A DNA stretch of 64,000 nt. Source: an uncultured Streptococcus sp. Its GTDB lineage: Bacteria > Bacillota > Bacilli > Lactobacillales > Streptococcaceae. A model generated the notes under the pieces. That model was not told the DNA's origin, did no database searches, and was given only the letters and a program-made list of their open reading frames with translations. Positions 41,595-49,987 of this stretch are shown here, piece after piece. The stretch lies in contig CAKQDX010000004.1 in NCBI GenBank assembly GCA_934229725.1, positions 53,468-117,467 on the forward strand, given 5' to 3'. Each line of letters starts with the position of its first letter. Within the stretch, counting starts at the first letter, position 1. The position numbers were made by a program, and so were the translations under genes.

Positions 41595-42596
41595 TTACCC
41601 TCGATCATCGTAACCTTTTGGATGGCTAGAATGCCATGCCCAAGCACTTGCGATGATTTTTTCGATGTTATCAAATTGTGGTTTCCATCCAAGAACTGTA
41701 CGTGCTTTTTCAGATGAAGCAATCAATGTATCAGGGTCACCAGGACGACGATCAGCTTTTTCAGCTGGAATTTCTTTACCAGTTACCTTACGAGCGGCTT
41801 CAAGAATTTGAAGGTTTGAGAAACCTGTTGATGAACCTAAGTTAAAGGCTGTAGATTCATTTCCTTTACGAAGATATTCAACAGCAAGGAGGTGAGCATC
41901 AGCCAAGTCAAATGGGTGAACATAGTCACGAACATTTGTACCATCAGGAGTGTTGTAGTCATCACCAAAGATCATGATTTTTTCACGAACACCTTGAGCT
42001 ACTTGAAGGATAATTGGAAGAAGGTGAGTTTCTGGACCGTGGTCTTCACCGATAGATCCATCAGGTTTTGCACCGGCAACGTTGAAGTAACGAAGTGGCA
42101 CATATTTAATACCATAAGCTTTATCAGACCACTTCATGATAGTTTCCATCATCAACTTACTTTCACCATATGGGTTGATAGGATTTTGTGGTGTTGTTTC
42201 AAGAATTGGAATTTCTTCTGGGATACCGTAAGTTGCTGCTGTTGATGAGAAGACAATGTATTTAACGCCGCACTCGTTCATAACTTCAAGCAATTTAACC
42301 ATTCCAGCTGTGTTGTTATCAAAATATTTGAGTGGTTTTTCCATTGATTCACCAACCAATGAATAGGCTGCAAAGTGAATAACGGCATCAACATCAGGGT
42401 TTTCTTTGAAGACCTTTCTCATAAAATCTTGATCAGAGAGATCGCCTTGATAGAAAATAGCATCTGGATGTACGGCAGCACGGTGACCTGTCACCAAACT
42501 ATCTACTACTACTACTTTTTCTTGACCTTTTTCAACTAAGCGATCAACCATGTGAGAACCGATATAACCAGCTCCACCTAATACTAAAATTGCCAT
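41595..42596 (-). CDS. galE: UDP-glucose 4-epimerase
   Basis: A 333-residue NAD-dependent short-chain dehydrogenase-type epimerase interconverting UDP-galactose and UDP-glucose in the Leloir pathway. NAD motif GGAGYIGSH (about residues 7-15), catalytic Ser/Thr in FSSTAATYG and Tyr/Lys in NPYGESKLMME (Y about 149, K about 153), and RRPGDPD near the C-terminus. The start follows AAGGAGATAAGAA. It lies 29 bp downstream of galT in the galKTEM operon. Confidence 0.97.
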   Translation of the reverse strand: MAILVLGGAGYIGSHMVDRLVEKGQEKVVVVDSLVTGHRAAVHPDAIFYQGDLSDQDFMRKVFKENPDVDAVIHFAAYSLVGESMEKPLKYFDNNTAGMVKLLEVMNECGVKYIVFSSTAATYGIPEEIPILETTPQNPINPYGESKLMMETIMKWSDKAYGIKYVPLRYFNVAGAKPDGSIGEDHGPETHLLPIILQVAQGVREKIMIFGDDYNTPDGTNVRDYVHPFDLADAHLLAVEYLRKGNESTAFNLGSSTGFSNLQILEAARKVTGKEIPAEKADRRPGDPDTLIASSEKARTVLGWKPQFDNIEKIIASAWAWHSSHPKGYDDRG

Positions 42597-42625
42597 TTCT
42601 TATCTCCTTTCTTCAGAAAAAACAA

Positions 42626-44107
42626 TTAATCAGCTAAATTTACAAAATTTACAAAAGCTTTAAAGTTATCCAAGCCTTCATTATCAGATTTATAAACACC
42701 AGCATCTTCCAACACACGAGCGAAAATATCAGCAACTGATTGGCGAACAACTTTCTTCGCATCATCAGCTGTCACGTTTGGATTTTCAGCCTTAAGTTTG
42801 TCTGCCCATTCTTGGTGAATTGGAGCAACTTGATTGCCTTGACCCAATAGATAATCTTCAACATCTTTAAGTTCTGTCTTCAAACGAGGAGGAAGAATGG
42901 CCAATCCCATAACTTCAATCAAACCAATGTTTTCTTTCTTAATATGTTGAACATCTTTATGTGGGTGGTAGATACCGTCTGGATGTTCTTCAGAAGTTTG
43001 ATTGTCACGAAGAACCAAATCCAATTCAAATTTGCCATCTTTTCTACGAGCAATTGGGGTAATTGTGTGGTGAGGTTGTCCATCAGACTCAGCCAAGACA
43101 CCAGCTTTTTCGTCTGAATAACCACGCCAGCAATTTAGGATTTTGGTTGCAAGAGCAATAAGTCTTTCCTTGTCTTCACTTCTTAGACGAAGAACAGACA
43201 TAGGCCAATTAACGATACCAGCCTCAACATCAGAGTAACCATCAAAGCTAACTTTTTCTTTAATGCCTGCTACTTCCATTGGGAAGGTATGACGACCACC
43301 TTGGTAATGTTCATGTGTAAGAATTGAACCACCTACAATTGGAAGATCAGCATTTGAACCTGCGAAGTAACCAGGAAATGCTTCAACAATTGATAGGAGA
43401 CGACCGAATGTCAATGGACTGATGTGCATTGGTTCGTGCTTACCATAAAAGAAGATAGAATGTTCATTAAAGTAAGCATATGGTGAATATTGGAAGCCCC
43501 AATCATTTCCTTCCATTTGGAAACGAATAACACGGTGATTACTACGAGCTGGGTGATTGATGCGGCCTAGATAACCTTCATTTTCCATACAAAGTTGGCA
43601 TTTTGGATAATCAGAAGCTACCGCATTTTTAGCTGCAGCGATGGCTTTTGGATCTTTTTCAGGTTTTGAAAGGTTAATCGTAATTTCCAAGTCACCGTAT
43701 TTAGTTGGTGCTTTATAAGCAATATTTTGTGCAATGGCTTTGACTTTCACATAATCATTGCGTTTACTTTGTGCATAAAAGTCAGCAATTGCTTGCTCTG
43801 GGTTAGATTTATAAGTATCCCAGAAGTTACGATTGACAACGCTAGGGCTTGGTGTAATCAAGTCCATGAGTTGAGCACCGATGATATCTTGTTCTTCATT
43901 AAGTTCACCCACAGAACCAGCTTTAACACCTGCTTGAAGCAACTGATCTTTAAGGTCAATCAATTCAGAGCTATCTGTTTCAACATCAGCAACTCCTTCT
44001 CCAACCAAAGCAAAAACTTTGTTTGTCAAATAGATACGGTCCAATTCCTCATAATCACTATTTTCAATAACCTGAGTTACAAAAGTGTTTACTAAATTTT
44101 CAGCCAT
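42626..44107 (-). CDS. galT: Galactose-1-phosphate uridylyltransferase, Firmicutes type (GalT class II)
   Basis: A 493-residue enzyme that exchanges UMP between UDP-glucose and galactose-1-phosphate. It is the long, class II form found in Gram-positives, with CQLCMENEGYLGR, GGSILTHEHYQGGRHTFP and GIYHPHKDVQHIKKENIG (the HPH motif). I choose ATG 44107, giving the usual 493 residues; it lies 19 bp after galK with only a weak AGAAAG site, so coupling is probable. The longer frame starts inside the galK end. Confidence 0.95.
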   Translation of the reverse strand: MAENLVNTFVTQVIENSDYEELDRIYLTNKVFALVGEGVADVETDSSELIDLKDQLLQAGVKAGSVGELNEEQDIIGAQLMDLITPSPSVVNRNFWDTYKSNPEQAIADFYAQSKRNDYVKVKAIAQNIAYKAPTKYGDLEITINLSKPEKDPKAIAAAKNAVASDYPKCQLCMENEGYLGRINHPARSNHRVIRFQMEGNDWGFQYSPYAYFNEHSIFFYGKHEPMHISPLTFGRLLSIVEAFPGYFAGSNADLPIVGGSILTHEHYQGGRHTFPMEVAGIKEKVSFDGYSDVEAGIVNWPMSVLRLRSEDKERLIALATKILNCWRGYSDEKAGVLAESDGQPHHTITPIARRKDGKFELDLVLRDNQTSEEHPDGIYHPHKDVQHIKKENIGLIEVMGLAILPPRLKTELKDVEDYLLGQGNQVAPIHQEWADKLKAENPNVTADDAKKVVRQSVADIFARVLEDAGVYKSDNEGLDNFKAFVNFVNLAD

Positions 44108-44126
44108 AATCTCTACTTCTTTCTCA

Positions 44127-45293
44127 TTAATCAAGTACTCGTGAACCGCCAGCTACTTCAGCAATGTAGAAGCTTGGTGCATAACCAACGACTTCTTCAT
44201 AACGTTGACCAACTGCTTTCTTGAAGTCTTCAACTTTGTCTTTGTTTACAAGTGCGATGGCACATCCACCAAATCCCGCTCCTGTCATACGAGCTCCAAG
44301 AACACCTTCTTGTTCCCATGCTGTGTGTGCCAAAGTATCAAGTTCAAGACCTGTAACTTCGTAATCATGTTCCAATGATACGTGAGAAGCATTCATAAGA
44401 CGACCAAAGCCTTCCAAATCTCCTGCTTCAAGAGCTTTACGAGCTTGAAGTGTACGTTGATTTTCAAGAACTGCGTGACGGGCACGTTTGATACGGTTTT
44501 CGTCTTTAATCAAGTAGCTGTATGCGTCAAATGTCCAGAGGTCCAATTCACCAAGTGTTTGGATATCAAGTTTTTCTTGGAGTTCAGATACTGCTGTTTC
44601 ACATTCAGCACGACGTTCATTGTATTTAGAATCGGCCAATTCACGACGTTTGTTAGTGTTCATGATAACAACAACATTGTCTTTAAGGTCAAGTGGTACC
44701 AAGTCATACTCTAAAGTATTTGTATCCAAGTAAATCGCACGTTGATCAGCTCCCATACCAATAGCGAATTGGTCCATGATACCAGAGTTAACGCCGATAA
44801 AGTCATTTTCAGTTTGCTTACCGATTTTAACCAAGTCAAGGCGTTCCAATTTAAGGTCATAAAGTTTTTCAGCAATAACACCGATCAACAACTCCAAAGA
44901 TGATGATGATGACAAACCTGATCCATTTGGAATGTTACCGTAGATGTAAATATCCATACCTGAGTCAATTGTATGACCAGCTTCTTGCAAGAAATGAAGA
45001 ACACCTTTTGGATAGTTTGTCCAGTTGTGTTCTTTTTCAAAACGAAGATTTTCAAGTGGTACTTCGATGATGCCCTTATCTTCAAAGTTACCTGAGAAGA
45101 AACGCAAAACTTTGTCATCACGTTTACGGGCTGCTCCGTAAGTACCTAGAGTAATAGCTGCTGGGAAAACATGTCCACCATTGTAGTCAGTGTGTTCACC
45201 AATCAAATTAATACGACCTGGTGAAAAGAAAGTATGGTCTGCTTCTACACCAAAAACTTCTTTAAACTTTTCTCTTAACTGTGATGTCTTCAT
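44127..45293 (-). CDS. galK: Galactokinase
   Basis: A 388-residue GHMP-family kinase that phosphorylates alpha-D-galactose with ATP. Motifs: RINLIGEHTDYNGGHVFP (galactose binding, about residues 28-45), the ATP loop GNIPNGSGLSSSSSLE (about 115-130) and GARMTGAGFGGCAIAL (about 330-345). It is the first gene of galKTEM, with a promoter of its own (TTGATT/TACAAT) under a GalR-like dyad and a cre-like site. The ribosome site (GAGG, 9 bases from ATG) is poor, a feature also discussed for galactose-negative S. thermophilus. Confidence 0.97.
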   Translation of the reverse strand: MKTSQLREKFKEVFGVEADHTFFSPGRINLIGEHTDYNGGHVFPAAITLGTYGAARKRDDKVLRFFSGNFEDKGIIEVPLENLRFEKEHNWTNYPKGVLHFLQEAGHTIDSGMDIYIYGNIPNGSGLSSSSSLELLIGVIAEKLYDLKLERLDLVKIGKQTENDFIGVNSGIMDQFAIGMGADQRAIYLDTNTLEYDLVPLDLKDNVVVIMNTNKRRELADSKYNERRAECETAVSELQEKLDIQTLGELDLWTFDAYSYLIKDENRIKRARHAVLENQRTLQARKALEAGDLEGFGRLMNASHVSLEHDYEVTGLELDTLAHTAWEQEGVLGARMTGAGFGGCAIALVNKDKVEDFKKAVGQRYEEVVGYAPSFYIAEVAGGSRVLD

Positions 45294-45327
45294 AGGATGT
45301 ACCTCGCTTATTCTTTTTTACACTAAC

Positions 45328-45356
45328 ATTGTAACCCCTTTCACAAAGAAAATCAA
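45328..45356 (-). promoter_or_regulatory. galK promoter
   Basis: TTGATT (45351-45356) and TACAAT (45328-45333) on the minus strand with a 17-bp spacer. Confidence 0.85.
45330..45343. promoter_or_regulatory. cre-like site at the galK promoter
   Basis: On the minus strand TGAAAGGGGTTACA, one central base away from the cre consensus (GG in place of CG), overlapping the -10. Confidence 0.55.
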
Positions 45357-45358
45357 TG

Positions 45359-45382
45359 TTTTTACTGTTTTTTTAGTAAAAA
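45359..45382. promoter_or_regulatory. GalR operator in the galR-galK gap
   Basis: Perfect arms TTTTTACT / AGTAAAAA with an 8-base T-rich centre, directly upstream of the galK -35 and between the two divergent genes, so one site could control both. Confidence 0.75.
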
Positions 45383-45432
45383 TAGGTAAAATTTTAGAAT
45401 TTATGGTATACTTTGGGTGAAAGGAGAACAAT

Positions 45433-46428
45433 ATGGCTACATTAAAAGATATCGCAAAATTGGCTGATGTATCAATCGCAACTGTTTCACGTGTTCTCAA
45501 CCAAGATGAAAGCCTCTCCGTTACTGAAGAAACCAGACACCGTATTCTAACTGCGGCAGATGAAATCGGATATACCAAACATCAGAAAATCGGAAACTTG
45601 AAAAAAGAAAAACATCAAGTGGCAATTATCCAATGGGTAAGTGAGGAAGATGAGTTAGACGATCTCTACTACTACAACATTCGTCTCGGAATTGAAACAA
45701 GAGCCCATGAACTAGACTACGAGATGATTCGTTATTTCAATGATATTCCTTTTAGTCTCGCTGAAGAAGTCATAGGTATCCTTTGTATCGGAAAGTTTAG
45801 TCGTGAACAGATTACTGAACTAGAATCACTCCGTAAAACACTGGTTTTTGTTGATAGTGATACCCTGAGTCAGGGACACCCTTGTGTCACCACTGATTTT
45901 CAAAATGCTGTCCATACCGCACTAAGTTATCTCACCGAGCAAGGCTGTAAGAGCATTGGTCTCTTAACAGGACAAGAAAAAACAACGGATTCAACTGAAA
46001 TCGTTCCAGAACCTCGTTTACGTTCTTATCGTAACTACTGTATTGAAAAGAGCATTTATGACCCTCTTTTGATTCTTTCAGGTAATTTTACCGTTCAATC
46101 TGGCTATGAGCTTTTGGCTTCTAAAATAGCAAGTGGTACACCTCTGCCAGATGCCTACTTTGCGGCTAGTGATAGTCTGGCTATCGGTGCTCTTAGAGCG
46201 CTCCAAGAAAATGGCATTAATGTCCCAGAAGATATCCAGATTATCTCCTTTAATGACACCAGTCTAGCCAAACAAGTTTATCCACCACTTTCTAGTGTTA
46301 CTGTTTATACTGAAGAAATGGGACGAACGGCCATGGATGTCCTCAATAAACAAGTCTTGGCCCCACGGGAAATCCCGACACTTACCATGTTGGGCACTAA
46401 ACTGACTCTGAGAGAAAGTACGAAATAA
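45433..46428 (+). CDS. galR: LacI-family galactose regulator
   Basis: A 331-residue LacI/GalR regulator: helix-turn-helix ATLKDIAKLADVSIATVSRV (residues 2-21) with the hinge helix following, then the periplasmic-binding-protein-like effector domain with AYFAASDSLAIGALRALQ. In S. thermophilus and S. salivarius GalR acts on galK and lacS promoters and responds to galactose. The gene is divergent from galKTEM. The ATG follows AAAGGAG; the promoter seems weak, with only a TATACT -10 visible. Confidence 0.95.
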   Translation: MATLKDIAKLADVSIATVSRVLNQDESLSVTEETRHRILTAADEIGYTKHQKIGNLKKEKHQVAIIQWVSEEDELDDLYYYNIRLGIETRAHELDYEMIRYFNDIPFSLAEEVIGILCIGKFSREQITELESLRKTLVFVDSDTLSQGHPCVTTDFQNAVHTALSYLTEQGCKSIGLLTGQEKTTDSTEIVPEPRLRSYRNYCIEKSIYDPLLILSGNFTVQSGYELLASKIASGTPLPDAYFAASDSLAIGALRALQENGINVPEDIQIISFNDTSLAKQVYPPLSSVTVYTEEMGRTAMDVLNKQVLAPREIPTLTMLGTKLTLRESTK

Positions 46429-46466
46429 TTTCTTACTATTAAACATCTTCTAAAATTGAAAACGCA

Positions 46467-46500
46467 AAAAGAGACTGGAATTCCTTCCAGTCTCTTCTAT
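46467..46500 (+). terminator. Terminator of galR
   Basis: GAGACTGGAA-TTCC-TTCCAGTCTC, a perfect 10-bp stem, 40 bp after the stop, T-rich after. Confidence 0.85.
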
Positions 46501-46661
46501 TGTTCTCTCTTAGAAAACAGCTTAAATATCAAATCTATAAAAATTCATCCCACCGTTATCAACAAGGCTGATTTATCAAAAAACATTTTAGGTTTACAAA
46601 CAATTTTTTGCACACCTTAGTTCAAATTAACATCCAGATAAACACCTATACCACTAGACAC

Positions 46662-48827
46662 TTAATCTTCTTTAACAAAATAAAATTGTTTACTGAGGAA
46701 GTCTCCCTGCGGAAGAACGACTGTGATTCCAGCATACATCAGTTCAGCGCCAGAATAAACTTGACCTGTTCCTTGTAAAATATAGTTGGCATCTTGGTCG
46801 AGATTTTTAAGTTTCAGTGTCGTTTCAACCGTCTCAACTGTTGAAAGAACTCGGACATAGGTTGCTAGAACCTTGTTTTCGTAGTTAAATTGAACAGCTG
46901 CTTCATTGCTTCCAGCTTCAGGATTAATAAGGCGGTATTGCTGTCCAAATTGAACCACTGGACGAATTTCCTTATAATGAGCGATTTGTCCAGCAATGAC
47001 ATCTTTTTCTTCCTGAGTCAAGCTCGTCAAATCCAACTCGTAGCCTAAATTCCCCATCATAGCTACATTTCCACGTGTTTCCAAAGGCGTTGTACGTTCC
47101 ATTTGGTGATTAGGAACAGCTGATACGTGAGCTCCCATAGAAATGGTTGGGTAAAGATAGCTTGAACCATATTGAATTGGTAAACGTGCAATAGCATCCG
47201 TATTATCACTCGCCCAAACTTGTGGGAAGTAACGCATCATACCGAGGTCGTTTCGACCTCCTCCACCTGAACATGATTCAAAGAGAATATTCTCATGCTT
47301 ACTTGTCAAGAATTCCACCAACTCATATAGTCCCAACATGTATTGATGGCTCTGCATCTGGCTTTCAAGGTAGTTTGCACCATTTCCGATGTTAGTCATG
47401 TTACGGTTATAATCCCATTTAACATAATCAATAGCATTATCTGTCAGAATCTTATCCAAGACATCTTTTAAGTAAGTTACCACATCTGGATTAGCCAAAT
47501 TAAGCACGAGTTGGTTACGTGAGTAAGTATGACCATAATTAGGCACTTGGATGGCCCAGTCTGGATGTTTACGATAAAGATCGCTGTCCACCGAAATCAT
47601 TTCAGGCTCAAACCAAAGACCGAACTTAAGCCCCTTGGCATGAACTTTTTCAATCAAGTCTTGAAGCGGTCCACCAAGTTTTTCTTCATTGACGAACCAA
47701 TCTCCTAGAGCACGGTTGTCGTCGAAACGATTTCCAAACCAACCATCATCCAAAACAAAGAGTTCTACACCTACTTGTTTAGCATCTTCAGCTAACTCAA
47801 GCAGTTTTTCTTTTTCAAAATCAAAGTAGGTTGCCTCCCAGTTATTAAGAAGAATAGGACGCTCCTCATGGGCAAACTGCTTAGGAATGATGTAATCTGT
47901 AACAAAGGCCTGACTTTCTTGACTAACTCCAGTCAAACCTTGGTGGGAGTAGGTAATGAGGGCAACTGGTGTCTCAAAACTTTCCTTTGAAGCAAGTTCC
48001 CAGGTAAAGTTCTCATCCTCAATTCCGATAGCTACACGAACTTCATTGATTTGACTCTTTTGGACAAATGTTTGGAAGTTACCGCTATACATGAGTTGGA
48101 AAGCCAAGGCATCGCCTGCTCCTTCACTAGCTTCGTGATCACAAAGAATCAAAGCTGGTGTCTGAGCATGACCTGAAGCCCCACGGTTAGAGGCAACTTT
48201 AAAGATACCTTGCTCAACTCTTTGGCGACGAACCGTTTTCTCACGAGCGTAAGCGCCTTGGAGAGTGACCACATCATAGTCACGGGCAGGTACATCAGCC
48301 ATAGCGCTGAGCGCTCGGTGGATAACCACCGCTTGATTAGAGTTATTGATGACTTCGCTATAAGTTACGATTGTGTTGTTGTCTTCAACCACTGTGTAGT
48401 AGAGTTTTAACTCCAAATCAGCAACTTTATCGACTAAGGTGAAAATCAGCGTTTCTGCTTTTTCCAAAGAATGGGGATATGGCAGTTTGCTTTCTAGTGA
48501 GATTCCTTTGACCACTTCTGCTTTTAAAAATTCAAAGCGTGTCACATCTGAGACTCCATGCTGGATTTTCAAAGACGGTTGACGAAAATCCCCCAAGCCA
48601 TGTAGACCTAAAACCTGGCGTTGTGTATCATAACTATATGTTCTGACGTCTGGATTAAGCTGTCCTGAAAAAGCGTGATCTCTTTCATTTACAGCATTTG
48701 AGCCATGATAATTTGTAATCTTACGCCCAAGATGTCTCAGTAAAAGGTCTCCTTCCCTTTCTTCAATGATAAGTGACAATTCTTTACTGTTGATGTAATA
48801 ATAGTTCTTGTTAATAGTAATACTCAT
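46662..48827 (-). CDS. aga: Alpha-galactosidase, GH36
   Basis: A 721-residue enzyme that removes alpha-1,6-galactose from raffinose or melibiose, feeding the Leloir genes next door. GH36 layout: N-terminal beta-sandwich (about 1-320), then the TIM barrel with LLNNWEATYFDF, the nucleophile Asp in DYVKWDYNRNM (about 475) and acid/base Asp in the ASDNTDAIARLPIQYG region (about 538), and SCSGGGGRNDLGM. There is no signal peptide, so it acts in the cytoplasm. It is transcribed towards galR and divergent from an AraC-type activator. No dedicated raffinose transporter is in the window. Confidence 0.95.
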   Translation of the reverse strand: MSITINKNYYYINSKELSLIIEEREGDLLLRHLGRKITNYHGSNAVNERDHAFSGQLNPDVRTYSYDTQRQVLGLHGLGDFRQPSLKIQHGVSDVTRFEFLKAEVVKGISLESKLPYPHSLEKAETLIFTLVDKVADLELKLYYTVVEDNNTIVTYSEVINNSNQAVVIHRALSAMADVPARDYDVVTLQGAYAREKTVRRQRVEQGIFKVASNRGASGHAQTPALILCDHEASEGAGDALAFQLMYSGNFQTFVQKSQINEVRVAIGIEDENFTWELASKESFETPVALITYSHQGLTGVSQESQAFVTDYIIPKQFAHEERPILLNNWEATYFDFEKEKLLELAEDAKQVGVELFVLDDGWFGNRFDDNRALGDWFVNEEKLGGPLQDLIEKVHAKGLKFGLWFEPEMISVDSDLYRKHPDWAIQVPNYGHTYSRNQLVLNLANPDVVTYLKDVLDKILTDNAIDYVKWDYNRNMTNIGNGANYLESQMQSHQYMLGLYELVEFLTSKHENILFESCSGGGGRNDLGMMRYFPQVWASDNTDAIARLPIQYGSSYLYPTISMGAHVSAVPNHQMERTTPLETRGNVAMMGNLGYELDLTSLTQEEKDVIAGQIAHYKEIRPVVQFGQQYRLINPEAGSNEAAVQFNYENKVLATYVRVLSTVETVETTLKLKNLDQDANYILQGTGQVYSGAELMYAGITVVLPQGDFLSKQFYFVKED

Positions 48828-48852
48828 GATATTCTCCTTTTTTACAAGCTTT

Positions 48853-48877
48853 ATTATAGATGATGTATGCGCTTTCT
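48853..48877 (-). promoter_or_regulatory. aga promoter region with cre-like site
   Basis: TATAAT (48853-48858, minus strand) lies next to a cre-like sequence TGTATGCGCTTTCT (48864-48877; last base off consensus). No good -35 is present, as expected for an AraC-activated promoter. Confidence 0.6.
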
Positions 48878-48932
48878 AAAATGGAATTTTGTTGCAAATA
48901 TATGGTAAAATGTTAGGTAAGGAGGTTGTGCT

Positions 48933-49754
48933 ATGATTATTTTTTCAGAACTTGAAACAGGAACCTTAGATTTACGTCTTGATTTTTACGGCTATGAGGA
49001 TTGTTTACCAGACCAGTTCTTTGGTCCTGCCATTCGGGAAAATTACGTTCTCCATTACATCACTGAAGGCAAAGGCTGCCTTGAATACAAGGACCAAAAA
49101 ATCCCCCTTCAAAAGGGAGATATTTTTCTACTCATACCAGGTGAAGTCACCTACTATTTTGCGGATAATCAGACTCCTTGGTCCTACTATTGGCTGGGGA
49201 TTAGTGGTATCAAAGCTCAGGAGTACTTTCACCTCTCACAAATCCATGAAACAGCCTATCTTAGGTCGTCCCCTCACACCGAAGCATTAGGTAGCTTCAT
49301 AGAGACTATTGTCAAAGATGCAGAAATGTTCGACGAAAGTAAGTCCTCGCAACTGCATGTTATCAGTCAACTCTATGAACTCATGCACCGATTAAATGAC
49401 CTCTCACCTAACCTTGATCAAGAAACCATCTCTCCCAGTTGCAAACTCTATCGTGAAGCCAAACACCTCATCGATATAGGTTATAACTCACAAGATATTA
49501 GTATCCAAGAAATTGCCGATAAGCTAGGCGTTCATCGTTCCTATTTGTCCTCCATTTTCAAAGACTTCCACAAGATTTCTCCCAAAGAATACCTGCTCGA
49601 GGTACGCATGAATCGAGCTAATGAACTCTTGAAAACCACTAATCAACCTATAAAAATTATCGCCTATTCTGTAGGCTATCTGGACCCTTTGCATTTTTCA
49701 AAAGCCTTTCGGCAGTATTATGACTGCTCACCAAGTCAATATCGGAAAAAATAA
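48933..49754 (+). CDS. AraC-family activator (MsmR/RafR type)
   Basis: A 273-residue regulator with an N-terminal cupin-like sugar-sensing domain (about residues 20-140, including LQKGDIFLLIPGEVTYYF) and a C-terminal double helix-turn-helix (about 180-273: IQEIADKLGVHRSYLSSIFK and IKIIAYSVGYLDPLHFSKAF). It is divergent from aga across 105 bp and most likely activates it in response to raffinose or melibiose, like MsmR and RafR of other streptococci. The start follows AAGGAGG. Confidence 0.9.
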   Translation: MIIFSELETGTLDLRLDFYGYEDCLPDQFFGPAIRENYVLHYITEGKGCLEYKDQKIPLQKGDIFLLIPGEVTYYFADNQTPWSYYWLGISGIKAQEYFHLSQIHETAYLRSSPHTEALGSFIETIVKDAEMFDESKSSQLHVISQLYELMHRLNDLSPNLDQETISPSCKLYREAKHLIDIGYNSQDISIQEIADKLGVHRSYLSSIFKDFHKISPKEYLLEVRMNRANELLKTTNQPIKIIAYSVGYLDPLHFSKAFRQYYDCSPSQYRKK

Positions 49755-49769
49755 AGTAGTAGACCGTTC

Positions 49770-49803
49770 AACAGCAAGGATTGTGGCCTTGCTGTTTATT
49801 TCA
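49770..49803 (+). terminator. Terminator of the AraC-type regulator
   Basis: AACAGCAAGG / CCTTGCTGTT followed by TATTT, 15 bp after the stop. Confidence 0.85.
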
Positions 49804-49868
49804 TCACATTTTTCATGCAAAGTATTTAAGGCCAACCTTATATTATATTAATACTTCCAAAATATTTG

Positions 49869-49888
49869 TAGTGACATAAATGTCACTA
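49869..49888. promoter_or_regulatory. ComR-box-like palindrome
   Basis: TAGTGACAT-AA-ATGTCACTA, perfect 9-bp arms with the GACA-N4-TGTC core expected of ComR-type boxes in the salivarius group (recalled from the literature on comS/comX promoters). On the minus strand a TATAAT (49842-49847) follows 21 bp later; on the plus strand the nearest good -10 is 70 bp away. No gene on the minus side is evident. Confidence 0.5.
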
Positions 49889-49958
49889 TCAATGGATTCA
49901 CACTCTTCTTTCTCCCAAAAATCATCTTTCGCCGATAGCATTTACCTTCGGCATTTGA

Positions 49959-49964
49959 TATAAT
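49959..49964 (+). promoter_or_regulatory. Extended -10 promoter of the DUF1846 gene
   Basis: TGATATAAT (TG-N-TATAAT) just after a hairpin-forming sequence GCCGA..TCGGC at 49932-49953; no clear -35. Confidence 0.5.
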
Positions 49965-49987
49965 TTTTCTCAGAGGTATTTTTATTT

